Source: Gammaproteobacteria bacterium (lineage in GTDB: Bacteria > Pseudomonadota > Gammaproteobacteria > Pseudomonadales > Azotimanducaceae). From it: a DNA stretch of 64,000 nucleotides. Under the pieces are notes generated by a model that was not told where the DNA came from, did no database searches, and saw only the letters and a list, made by a program, of their open reading frames with translations. The stretch spans positions 1 through 64,000 of the forward strand of contig VYFT01000006.1 of the NCBI GenBank assembly GCA_009842245.1, in the 5' to 3' direction. The position numbers and the translations under genes were made by a program. Positions 19,224 to 26,696 of this stretch are shown in pieces (position 1 is the first letter of the stretch; each line of letters opens with the position of its first letter).

Positions 19224-19659
19224 TTAGGCGACGCTCCTAGTATCGTCAGGTGTGTGTGGGTAAACATAAGGGTGCAATTCACTGAGCGGTATGGACAAAC
19301 CATTCGGTTGAACTATACGACAGTGATCGCGACGCAGAAAATGAGGTGCGTCCGCACCACACGAGTGTGCAATAACGCCGACATCATGTTGAATGTTTTT
19401 TGCATAGTGCATCACGCGTTGAGTTTTGTTTTTCACATCTAATCCATTTTGTAAGCTCTTATTGTGCGTGGTTATACCCGTAGGGCAAGTATTCAAAGAA
19501 ATCCCTAAACCAACCAATAACAGGAAAATTCCTACGGATCGCATGTCGCCTTTGGCTGACGTCAATTAAGAACAAGATCGCCAGCACCAATATCACAAGA
19601 CCAACAGTAAAGATGAAGAGTTGCGCCAGTAACTCTAAATACCCAGAGGTCTCATTCAT
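19224..19659 (-). pseudogene. FMN-binding glutamate synthase-family gene with the middle deleted
   Basis: Two remnants of one gene lie end to end. The first, from an ATG at 19659, encodes the N-terminal membrane helix and the FLIDVSQRRHAIRRNFPVIGWFRDFFEYL segment typical of membrane-attached FMN-binding glutamate synthase-like proteins, then terminates at 19459. In another frame, from about 19494 down to 19224, comes the C-terminal end of the same family: NTCPTGITTHNK, KTQRVMHYAKN and the ADAPHFLRRDHCRIV region. The roughly 400 residues with the FMN site and catalytic core that should lie between are absent. The junction lies near 19483-19494 and shifts the frame, so no functional product is expected. 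The deletion appears intrinsic to the genome and not an obvious assembly gap. Confidence 0.8.
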
Positions 19660-19764
19660 CGTCGCGGTAGTCTCCAGACAAAGCTTCGATCAGAACAAGA
19701 ATTGTATAGTTGATGTGAGCGTGTTAAACGGCTAAATTGGTATGGATAACTCAATCGAGCCAGC

Positions 19765-21135
19765 TCAATCTTTGAACTCCGTGATTAACGCCGAAATCGA
19801 CTGTTTCGCGTCCCCAAACAACATCCGCGTGTTGGCATTGAAAAACAACGGGTTGTCGACTCCCGAGAATCCAGACGCTAACGAACGTTTCAGCACAAAT
19901 ACTGTTTTGGCTGCATCGACGTTAATGATCGGCATACCATAGATGGGGCTACCATCATCTTCCCGCGCCGCTGGATTGACCACGTCGTTAGCACCAATGA
20001 CTACTGCGACATCGATGGTGTTCATCTTTGGATTGATGTCGTCCATTTCTAATAATTGGTCGTAAGGAACGTTTGCTTCTGCAAGTAAAACGTTCATGTG
20101 TCCCGGCATCCGACCCGCGACCGGATGAATCGCATAGGTGACATCTGCACCACGATTTTCCAACAGGGTACCGAGTTCGTGGACCACGTGTTGTGCTTGA
20201 GCAACCGCCATTCCATAACCTGGCACAAAGGTCACAGAGTTCGCCGCTTCCAATATGAGGTACGCATCTTCTGGAGTAATAGGATTTGCTTGTCCAACGA
20301 CTTTTGTCGCAGTCTTTTGTGCACCGAATCCACTGAACAAAACGTTCGCAAGCGAACGATTCATTGCTTTGCACATGATATTCGTGAGAATAATCCCAGC
20401 TGCTCCGACTAGTGCACCCGATACTATCAAGATCACATTGTTGATTGCGAGTCCAGCAGCACATGCAGCAAGCCCGGAATAACTGTTTAACAACGAGATC
20501 ACGACCGGCATGTCAGCACCGCCAATGGGCAACACTGTCAAGATGCCAAGTATCAGTGCAACCCCAATAATCGCGTAGAGAAAGTACGAGGTTGGAGCTG
20601 GCTCCAGTACGAACAGCACCGCACACCCGATAAGCACTAAGAACAGTGCGGCATTAACGAACCGTTGGCTAAGGAATAGCACTGGTTTGCTCGTGAGAAC
20701 TGCCGAAAGTTTGCCCCAAGCGACTCCGCTTCCGGCAAACGTGACTCCACCGATGACGATAGACAAAACGACCGCGATCGCGACAAAACGATGAGTACTT
20801 CCAAAGAGAGCTACCCAAGCAACCAGCAAGCTCGCACCGCCCCCCAATCCATTGAATACGGCAACCATTTGTGGCATCGCGGTCAACGCGACGAGACGCG
20901 AGGCTAGCACTCCGATCACGCTACCAATCGCGACACAAATTAATATTGTTCGCCAATCCACAATTTCCTGGGAAAGTAGAGTAACTGCAACCGCAACGAA
21001 CATGCCGAGAGCGGAAAGTAAATTACCCGTACGCGCGGTCTTTGGTTTGCTTAAAAGTTTAAGTCCTAGGATGAAAAGAACTGCAGCGACAATGTAGCCC
21101 GCATTGATGTAGAGCTTGAGATGAAGCGGATTCAA
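19765..21135 (-). CDS. pntB: NAD(P) transhydrogenase subunit beta
   Basis: A 456-residue subunit with about nine N-terminal membrane helices and a C-terminal NADP-binding domain (dIII). Visible marks are GGGASLLVAW in the membrane part, PGYGMAVAQAQHVVHEL and YAIHPVAGRMPGHMNVLLAEA in the NADP domain, and INPKMNTIDVAVVIGANDVVNPAA near the end. With the alpha subunits it couples proton entry to hydride transfer from NADH to NADP+ in the inner membrane. The homologous start is the TTG at 21135; no closer ATG would keep the first helix. Third gene of the pntAA-pntAB-pntB operon. Confidence 0.96.
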   Translation of the reverse strand: MNPLHLKLYINAGYIVAAVLFILGLKLLSKPKTARTGNLLSALGMFVAVAVTLLSQEIVDWRTILICVAIGSVIGVLASRLVALTAMPQMVAVFNGLGGGASLLVAWVALFGSTHRFVAIAVVLSIVIGGVTFAGSGVAWGKLSAVLTSKPVLFLSQRFVNAALFLVLIGCAVLFVLEPAPTSYFLYAIIGVALILGILTVLPIGGADMPVVISLLNSYSGLAACAAGLAINNVILIVSGALVGAAGIILTNIMCKAMNRSLANVLFSGFGAQKTATKVVGQANPITPEDAYLILEAANSVTFVPGYGMAVAQAQHVVHELGTLLENRGADVTYAIHPVAGRMPGHMNVLLAEANVPYDQLLEMDDINPKMNTIDVAVVIGANDVVNPAAREDDGSPIYGMPIINVDAAKTVFVLKRSLASGFSGVDNPLFFNANTRMLFGDAKQSISALITEFKD

Positions 21136-21182
21136 CAGCGACTCACTACCTTAAATGTGAACTGGTACGATGCTAGTACCAC

Positions 21183-21488
21183 TCACTTTTCTTTGTCGGT
21201 TGGTTTCGCACGTTGTTTAAACAACCCAAGCATGCGGTCAGTGACTAGGTATCCACCGACGACGTTTACGGTGGCAAATATGACCGCTCCCGCGCCTAAC
21301 CACGTAGCTAGAGCTGGAGTTGCACTACCAGTACCAGCAGCTAACAAAGCACCGACCAAGGTGATTCCTGAAATTGCATTCGCGCCGGACATCAAAGGCG
21401 TGTGCAACGTCGCAGGAACTTTCGATATGAGCTCAAAGCCTAGGAATATGGCAAGGACCAGAATGAGTGCTAGCAACACGACTTCCAT
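21183..21488 (-). CDS. pntAB: NAD(P) transhydrogenase subunit alpha, membrane part
   Basis: A 101-residue membrane protein with three to four helices, including FLGFELISKVPATLHTPLMSGANAISGITLVGA, a highly conserved signature of the transhydrogenase alpha-2 subunit. As in Rhodospirillum rubrum, the alpha subunit is split into a soluble NAD-binding chain and this separate membrane chain. It lies 6 bases after pntAA and 47 bases before pntB on the minus strand. Confidence 0.96.
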   Translation of the reverse strand: MEVVLLALILVLAIFLGFELISKVPATLHTPLMSGANAISGITLVGALLAAGTGSATPALATWLGAGAVIFATVNVVGGYLVTDRMLGLFKQRAKPTDKEK

Positions 21489-21494
21489 ACTTAT

Positions 21495-22619
21495 TTATCC
21501 GTTGTGTAGTTCTATCAGCACGGTTCCGTCATGGGTCACCACGCTTGCTTTGGCAATTTCATTTTCAAAGTCGAGCTCAAAGTTCTTCGTGTCGTTGCAA
21601 AAAAACTCTTCGACGTAGTGGAAGAGGTTTGCAGCGTACATTTCACTCGCATGTGTGGCTACTTTTGCTGGTAGGTTCGCGAATCCGACTAGTTGTACAT
21701 CGTTGATTTCCACGATTTGGTTGACTCTAGAGCCTTCCACATTGCCGCCGCTTTCCACCGCCATATCGACAACCACGCTTTCCGGACGCATGCGTTTTAT
21801 CATTTCGAGCGAAACAATACGTGGCGCGGGACGTCCGAACACTTGTGCGGTCGTGATCACAACATCGGAACGAGCGATGACCTCAGCCATACCTTGCTTT
21901 TGCTTCTTTATTTGATCTGGAGTGAGTTCACGGGCATAACCTTGTTCGGTCTGACCGGTATGTCCAACGTCGATTTCCACAAATCTTGCACCCAAAGAAC
22001 GAACTTCCTCTGCGACGACGGGACGGGTATCGAATGCCTCAACTCTGGCACCTAACCGACGAGCAGTCGCGATGGCCTGTAGTCCAGCGACACCCGCACC
22101 GATGACAAACACTCGCGCTGGAGCCAAGGTTCCCGCCGCAGTCATCATCATTGGGAAAATGCGTGGTAAATGGTAAGCAGCAACAATGACGGTAGCATAT
22201 CCCGCCAAATTCGCTTGGGAAGAAAGTGCGTCCATTTTCTGCGCTCTCGTCGTCCGCGGGATCATTTCCAGTGAAACTGCGGTAATCCCTCGTTGCGCTA
22301 GCTTCTGAATCAAAGCATCGTTTTGAAACGGATCCAAAAAACTTAGATGAACAGTGCCGCCACGCATGAGTTGTACCCGCTTATCGGACGGCTGACGGAC
22401 ACTGAGGACGAGATCGGCGTTCTTAAGAATTTCCTCGACGTTATGTCCGATATGGGCATTGACTTCAAGATATTGTTGATCAGTGAACCCAGCAGAGTCG
22501 CCCAAGCCGTGTTGTATTGTCACTGTACAGCCGAGATCCACCAGTCTCTTAGCGATCGCGGGAACGAGCGCGATACGATATTCTCCTGGCCATTGTTCGC
22601 GTAGCGCTACTACATGCAC
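21495..22619 (-). CDS. pntAA: NAD(P) transhydrogenase subunit alpha, NAD-binding part
   Basis: A 374-residue soluble domain I of transhydrogenase, related to alanine dehydrogenase. It has REQWPGEYRIALVP near the start, the Rossmann motif VFVIGAGVAGLQAIATARRLGARVEAFDTRP, and the mobile-loop region before VDMAVESGGNVEGS. It binds NADH and delivers hydride to NADP bound on PntB. The start is a GTG at 22619. It is the first gene of the operon; the next gene upstream on this strand is 116 bases away. Confidence 0.96.
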   Translation of the reverse strand: MHVVALREQWPGEYRIALVPAIAKRLVDLGCTVTIQHGLGDSAGFTDQQYLEVNAHIGHNVEEILKNADLVLSVRQPSDKRVQLMRGGTVHLSFLDPFQNDALIQKLAQRGITAVSLEMIPRTTRAQKMDALSSQANLAGYATVIVAAYHLPRIFPMMMTAAGTLAPARVFVIGAGVAGLQAIATARRLGARVEAFDTRPVVAEEVRSLGARFVEIDVGHTGQTEQGYARELTPDQIKKQKQGMAEVIARSDVVITTAQVFGRPAPRIVSLEMIKRMRPESVVVDMAVESGGNVEGSRVNQIVEINDVQLVGFANLPAKVATHASEMYAANLFHYVEEFFCNDTKNFELDFENEIAKASVVTHDGTVLIELHNG

Positions 22620-22735
22620 GGGTTAACTTTGCTTAGCAATTCTCTGGTGGAAACGCACAAGTGTTTGTACGGTTAATTATTTGACGTATTCTATGAAGTA
22701 GGACTAGGTACCGTCATTTGGACTAAAAGACTACG

Positions 22736-23185
22736 CTACTCGCTTTCCCAAAACGGAACGGTGTTCAACGGACCTAGATTCTCGCCAAGTTGAATGAGCA
22801 CACCGTGGGAGCTCTTGGGTGAAATAAACGCGTCCACGCCACCTGTGTCCCGATCAAAGTTTTTATCCACCACACGAACTCCATTTTCTTCCAAGCGATT
22901 GCATTGTTCCGAGAGATTCGGAGTTTGTAATGTGATATGATGAATACCTTCACCCTTTCTCTCAATGAACTTCGCAAGAAAACCGTCCGGGTTGATGGGT
23001 TCAAGCAGTTCAATACAGAATCCGTCGAGATCGAAGATTCCAAGTTTGAAGTCGCCACTGAAATGTACAAATTCCCGTATGAATTTCGCGCCTAGCTGGT
23101 CTTCGTAGAACCTGCGTGCTTGTTCGATATTTCGAACGGCGATTCCGATATGGTCCATTTTTCCTATAGCACTAGTAGCATTCAC
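22736..23185 (-). CDS. Methylmalonyl-CoA epimerase-like VOC-family protein
   Basis: A 149-residue vicinal-oxygen-chelate protein with two beta-alpha-beta-beta-beta modules: DHIGIAVRNIEQARRFYED and IHHITLQTPNLSEQCNRLEENG. By comparison with characterised methylmalonyl-CoA epimerase (ligands His, Gln, His, Glu), the metal site here appears to be H12, E59, H83 and Q132, so the Gln and Glu positions are swapped. The family role is racemisation of methylmalonyl-CoA in propionyl-CoA use. The swap and the lack of mutase genes nearby leave room for another VOC function. The start is the GTG at 23185 with AGGAG about 7 bases upstream. Confidence 0.78.
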   Translation of the reverse strand: MNATSAIGKMDHIGIAVRNIEQARRFYEDQLGAKFIREFVHFSGDFKLGIFDLDGFCIELLEPINPDGFLAKFIERKGEGIHHITLQTPNLSEQCNRLEENGVRVVDKNFDRDTGGVDAFISPKSSHGVLIQLGENLGPLNTVPFWESE

Positions 23186-23571
23186 AGAGGGTTCTCCTTT
23201 AAGGGACTTTGATTAACAAATGTGAGAGGCAGTCAACGCAATGGTGGTCAAACAATGAACTAGCACGGTATTGACGAACTGACGCAGTCAATTGAGACCG
23301 GGGGGCTAGATTGCTTCGCAGGAAAAACCATCGTTAGATCGCTGAAGTCCATCGGTTCAGACAGCGATGCCGTTACCAGTGATGTACTTGGCAACGATAA
23401 CTGAACGAGTAAGGGCACGTACGAACCAAGGAGATTGTCTACAGCACAGTTTGGTTGATTGCCTAAAAAAAGTCAAAAAACACTCTAAATATCTTAGTTA
23501 GATATCGAATGCGAGTGTCGAATCACAACGTATAATAATAGTGAATCACAAGAAAAAATTGCACTGATATT

Positions 23572-23586
23572 GGTGAAATTTTCACC
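23572..23586. promoter_or_regulatory. Palindrome next to the -35 box, candidate operator
   Basis: GGTGAAA-T-TTTCACC is a perfect 7-base inverted repeat that directly adjoins the TTGACA at 23587. Such a placement fits a repressor or activator site controlling the receptor gene. No cognate regulator is evident in the window. Confidence 0.5.
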
Positions 23587-23615
23587 TTGACAGTAGTTCA
23601 AAGATTAACTGTAAC
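23587..23615 (+). promoter_or_regulatory. Sigma-70-type promoter of the first TonB-dependent receptor gene
   Basis: A perfect TTGACA (23587-23592), 17-base spacer, and TGTAAC (23610-23615, four of six matches to TATAAT). The expected transcript start is only about 17 bases ahead of the ATG, and AGGAG at 23628-23632 gives a 6-base spacing to it. Confidence 0.6.
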
Positions 23616-23638
23616 CAACCACTGATTAGGAGAAACTG

Positions 23639-26425
23639 ATGTTGGGCCACACATTACGGTCACGAATACACACACTTTTGCTAATTCTTGGCGGTATCTT
23701 GCTAAGTCTCGGAGTGTTTGCACAAGATGCAAACGACGAAGATGAATCTGAAGAGATGGAAGAAGTTATCGTCACCGGTTCGCGCATCGTTCGAACCGAT
23801 TTAGAGGGACCAAGCCCGGTACAAATCTTTGAACGGGTTGAAATCGCGAGATCAGGACAAACATCGATCGGACAATTGCTGAGAGAAATTCCTTCGGTCG
23901 CGGGCGGCGCGCAAACTACTCAAATCAACAACGGCGGCGATGGTACGAACCGAATTTCCTTAAGAGGTTTGGGTTCGACTCGCACGCTCGTGTTAATGAA
24001 CGGTCGTCGACTTCCTCCAAGTTCTACCGGATTGGCCTCCACTAATCTCAGCAGTGCTGTAGACTTGAACACGATTCCTGTGTCGATGGTAGATCGCATT
24101 GACATATTCAAAGACGGTGCGTCTGCGATTTATGGTTCTGATGCGGTTGCAGGTGTGGTGAACATCATCACGCGGCGCGATTTTCAGGGTATGGAAATGA
24201 ATGTTCAGACTGGGATCACTCAAGAAGGCGACGGAGCTCGAAATATTGTCGATATGACTATTGGAGGTAGCTCGGATAATGGCTCGTTCATGGCTTACGC
24301 AGGATATGTCGATGAAGGCAGTATCTGCGCTTGTGACCGGGACTGGGCTGCTACGCCACTGGCATCTTTTGGTGACGATGTCATTTTCTTGGGCAGTTCA
24401 GCACCACCGTGGGGACGTTATCGATTTACTCAAGACGGAACGGCGATGGACCTTACTCGTGGTCCCGAATACGGCGATTTCCGACCATTCAGCTTCTTTG
24501 GTGGGGACTCATACAACTTCGCACCATCGAATCATCAGCGACAACCAAGTATCCGATGGAGCATGATGTTTCTTGGCGACCAAAATCTCACTGACTTCCC
24601 AGTTCTAGGTGACGTCCGAGTATTTGTACGTGCAAGCTATCTGAACCGCGACAGCAATCAAAAGCTCGCGGAAACACCGCTAGCGCCATTAGCGTTCTTT
24701 TCATATAACGCACCTTACAGTAAGGACAACTTCTACAACCCGTTTGGAGAAGACATTCCAGATTGGCGTCGACGCATGGTTGAAGACGGCTCTAGAACTG
24801 AAGAGACGCTTACCGAAACTAAACAAATAGTTATTGGCTTCGAGGGCGTGTTGAATTCGTGGCAGTGGGACGCGTACCACGCGTTTGGTGAAACTGCCTC
24901 CGAAGGACATTTTGGTCGAATATACAACCTTGAAAAGGTAGCGAACGCTGTTGGTCCTTCATTGAAGGATGCCGATGGGAATTGGGTCCTGGATTCGGAT
25001 GGTAATCCAATGTGCGCTAACGACACTGCTAACTGTGTCGTGCTTAATACCTTCGGTCAGAATAGTGTGACGCAGGCAATGGTTGACTACATCACTTTTG
25101 TCGATAATCAATCCAGTTTACAGGACCAAAAAATCTACGCGGTCAATTTTGTCAATCCTGCGATCCTCGAGCGGGACGCAGGTCCAGTAGGGATGGCCTT
25201 TGGTTGGGAATGGCGTGAAGAACGAGGGGCAGATGTTCCAGACTCACAAGTGAACGCTTTGGGTAGTGGAGCAACCGGCACGCCTCGAAAACCGACTTCA
25301 GGTGGGTATACCGTTAACGAACTGTACGGGGAACTAAACATTCCATTGATTGCAAATCAAGATTTATTCGAACTCTTAGAGACCAACGTTGCGCTTCGTT
25401 ATTCGGACTACGACTCATTTGGAGCTACTACTAACGGCAAATTCGGATTAAAGTATCGACCTACAAATAACTTGATGTTCCGTACTTCTTTCTCGCAAGC
25501 GTTCCGGGCGCCATCGACTTCTAATCTCTTCGGAGGTAGTGGATTTTCGTTCCCGGCTCTCGCAGATCCTTGCTCGCAGAATCCAACGGAGTTTTGTATC
25601 GCTGATGGCGTACCTGCGACTGGATTCCAACCAATTTCCACGCAGATTCGTACCACTGTCGGTGGTAACCCTACAGCGCAACCAGAAACGGCTGACATCC
25701 TAACCTATGGAGTGGTCTACGAGCCTATAGACGGTCTGTCGGTCACTGTAGACCGTTTTGATGTTAGCCTTACTGACGCGTTGACAACTCTAGGTGCAAA
25801 CTTCATCCTGACCCAGTGTGCAACGACAGGTAATTTCTGCGATCTCGTTGAGCGTTTCACCAGTGGTCCAAATGCTGGTAATCCTATAAATGTTGTGAAC
25901 ACTATCACGAATGTGGGTGGCGTAGACACTAGTGGTTGGGATATTGGCGTTTACTACGACTGGGGAGAAACTTTCTTAGGCGATGTCTCCCTCACATACG
26001 AGGCATCTCTTCTAAGCGAATATCTCATTACCCGAGCGGATGATACAACCGACGATTTAACTGGTCGTTTCTCTGATGACCTCGGAGGCTATTTCACGCA
26101 GTATCGCAGTAGCACAAGCGTTGTTGTTGATCGCGATGCTTTCACCTTTAGTTACCAAATGAGAATTATTGGCGAAGCCGACGAAAACTACACAAATTTT
26201 GCTACTGGCGAAACACCTGAGAGGACAATTGAGAGTCGAATCTATCACGATGTTCATGCAAATCTTGACCTGCCTGATCACAATCTAACATTGTCGGGAG
26301 GGATCGACAATCTAATGGATGAAGATCCACCCTTGTCTTTAGATGGATTCAATGACAATACGGATGTAAGAACCTTTGATACCGCTGGCCGTTACTTCTA
26401 TTTCAAGATTAACTATTCGATGTAA
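23639..26425 (+). CDS. TonB-dependent outer-membrane receptor, tandem copy 1
   Basis: A 928-residue receptor. A signal peptide (about 1-29, ending near SLGVFAQ) is followed by an acidic stretch and the TonB-box-like EEVIVTGSRI. The plug domain contains QLLREIPSVAGG, ISLRGLGSTRTLVLMNGRRLPP and KDGASAIYGSDAVAGVVNIITRRDF. The remainder is the 22-strand barrel, ending in an aromatic-rich RYFYFKINYSM. Proteins of this class import large scarce ligands with energy from TonB-ExbBD. The barrel has several Cys pairs (for example ICACDRDW, CANDTANCV, DPCSQNPTEFC) that are also in copy 2. The ligand is unknown. It is followed by a strong terminator. Confidence 0.94.
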   Translation: MLGHTLRSRIHTLLLILGGILLSLGVFAQDANDEDESEEMEEVIVTGSRIVRTDLEGPSPVQIFERVEIARSGQTSIGQLLREIPSVAGGAQTTQINNGGDGTNRISLRGLGSTRTLVLMNGRRLPPSSTGLASTNLSSAVDLNTIPVSMVDRIDIFKDGASAIYGSDAVAGVVNIITRRDFQGMEMNVQTGITQEGDGARNIVDMTIGGSSDNGSFMAYAGYVDEGSICACDRDWAATPLASFGDDVIFLGSSAPPWGRYRFTQDGTAMDLTRGPEYGDFRPFSFFGGDSYNFAPSNHQRQPSIRWSMMFLGDQNLTDFPVLGDVRVFVRASYLNRDSNQKLAETPLAPLAFFSYNAPYSKDNFYNPFGEDIPDWRRRMVEDGSRTEETLTETKQIVIGFEGVLNSWQWDAYHAFGETASEGHFGRIYNLEKVANAVGPSLKDADGNWVLDSDGNPMCANDTANCVVLNTFGQNSVTQAMVDYITFVDNQSSLQDQKIYAVNFVNPAILERDAGPVGMAFGWEWREERGADVPDSQVNALGSGATGTPRKPTSGGYTVNELYGELNIPLIANQDLFELLETNVALRYSDYDSFGATTNGKFGLKYRPTNNLMFRTSFSQAFRAPSTSNLFGGSGFSFPALADPCSQNPTEFCIADGVPATGFQPISTQIRTTVGGNPTAQPETADILTYGVVYEPIDGLSVTVDRFDVSLTDALTTLGANFILTQCATTGNFCDLVERFTSGPNAGNPINVVNTITNVGGVDTSGWDIGVYYDWGETFLGDVSLTYEASLLSEYLITRADDTTDDLTGRFSDDLGGYFTQYRSSTSVVVDRDAFTFSYQMRIIGEADENYTNFATGETPERTIESRIYHDVHANLDLPDHNLTLSGGIDNLMDEDPPLSLDGFNDNTDVRTFDTAGRYFYFKINYSM

Positions 26426-26451
26426 CAAAGTTTTTTAACATCACCTTTGTG

Positions 26452-26484
26452 AAATAGGCACATGTACATGTGCCTATTTTTTTT
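26452..26484 (+). terminator. Strong intrinsic terminator between the two receptor genes
   Basis: A perfect palindrome, AAATAGGCACATGT with ACATGTGCCTATTT (14-base arms, 26452-26479), running into a T tract to 26484. It starts 27 bases after the stop codon of receptor copy 1. Confidence 0.9.
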
Positions 26485-26696
26485 GGGTTCGCTCACATCG
26501 CAAATCAGTCTCTCTTCGAGATTTTGGACGATCAAGACTACGCATGAATATTTTGCCGGGTAAGAGACGGGGTATCCGGCCTCGACTCGCGATAGAAGTG
26601 GGAGCAGAGTTGCAATTGAGCGCAAACATAGAATATCGTGCAATTTGGTGTTCATCATCTGCGTGAAGTAGCACGTGTAAATCGGGAGATTCACTT

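Larger units (their letters stand above)
23186..23638. other. Intergenic control region ahead of the first TonB-dependent receptor
   Basis: A 453-base gap between divergent genes. The right end holds a good sigma-70-type promoter and a palindrome (described separately). The part near 23,460-23,570 is AT-rich. The left 250 bases show no gene, RNA or repeat that I can support. Confidence 0.6.

Noticed and set aside
19988..20464. 158-codon minus-strand frame overlapping pntB in another frame
   Set aside because: Cys/Ser/Arg-rich, inside the conserved NADP domain coding sequence of pntB.
26413..26694. 93-codon minus-strand frame in the gap between the receptor genes
   Set aside because: It spans the strong terminator palindrome; composition is not protein-like and it has no convincing start signal.
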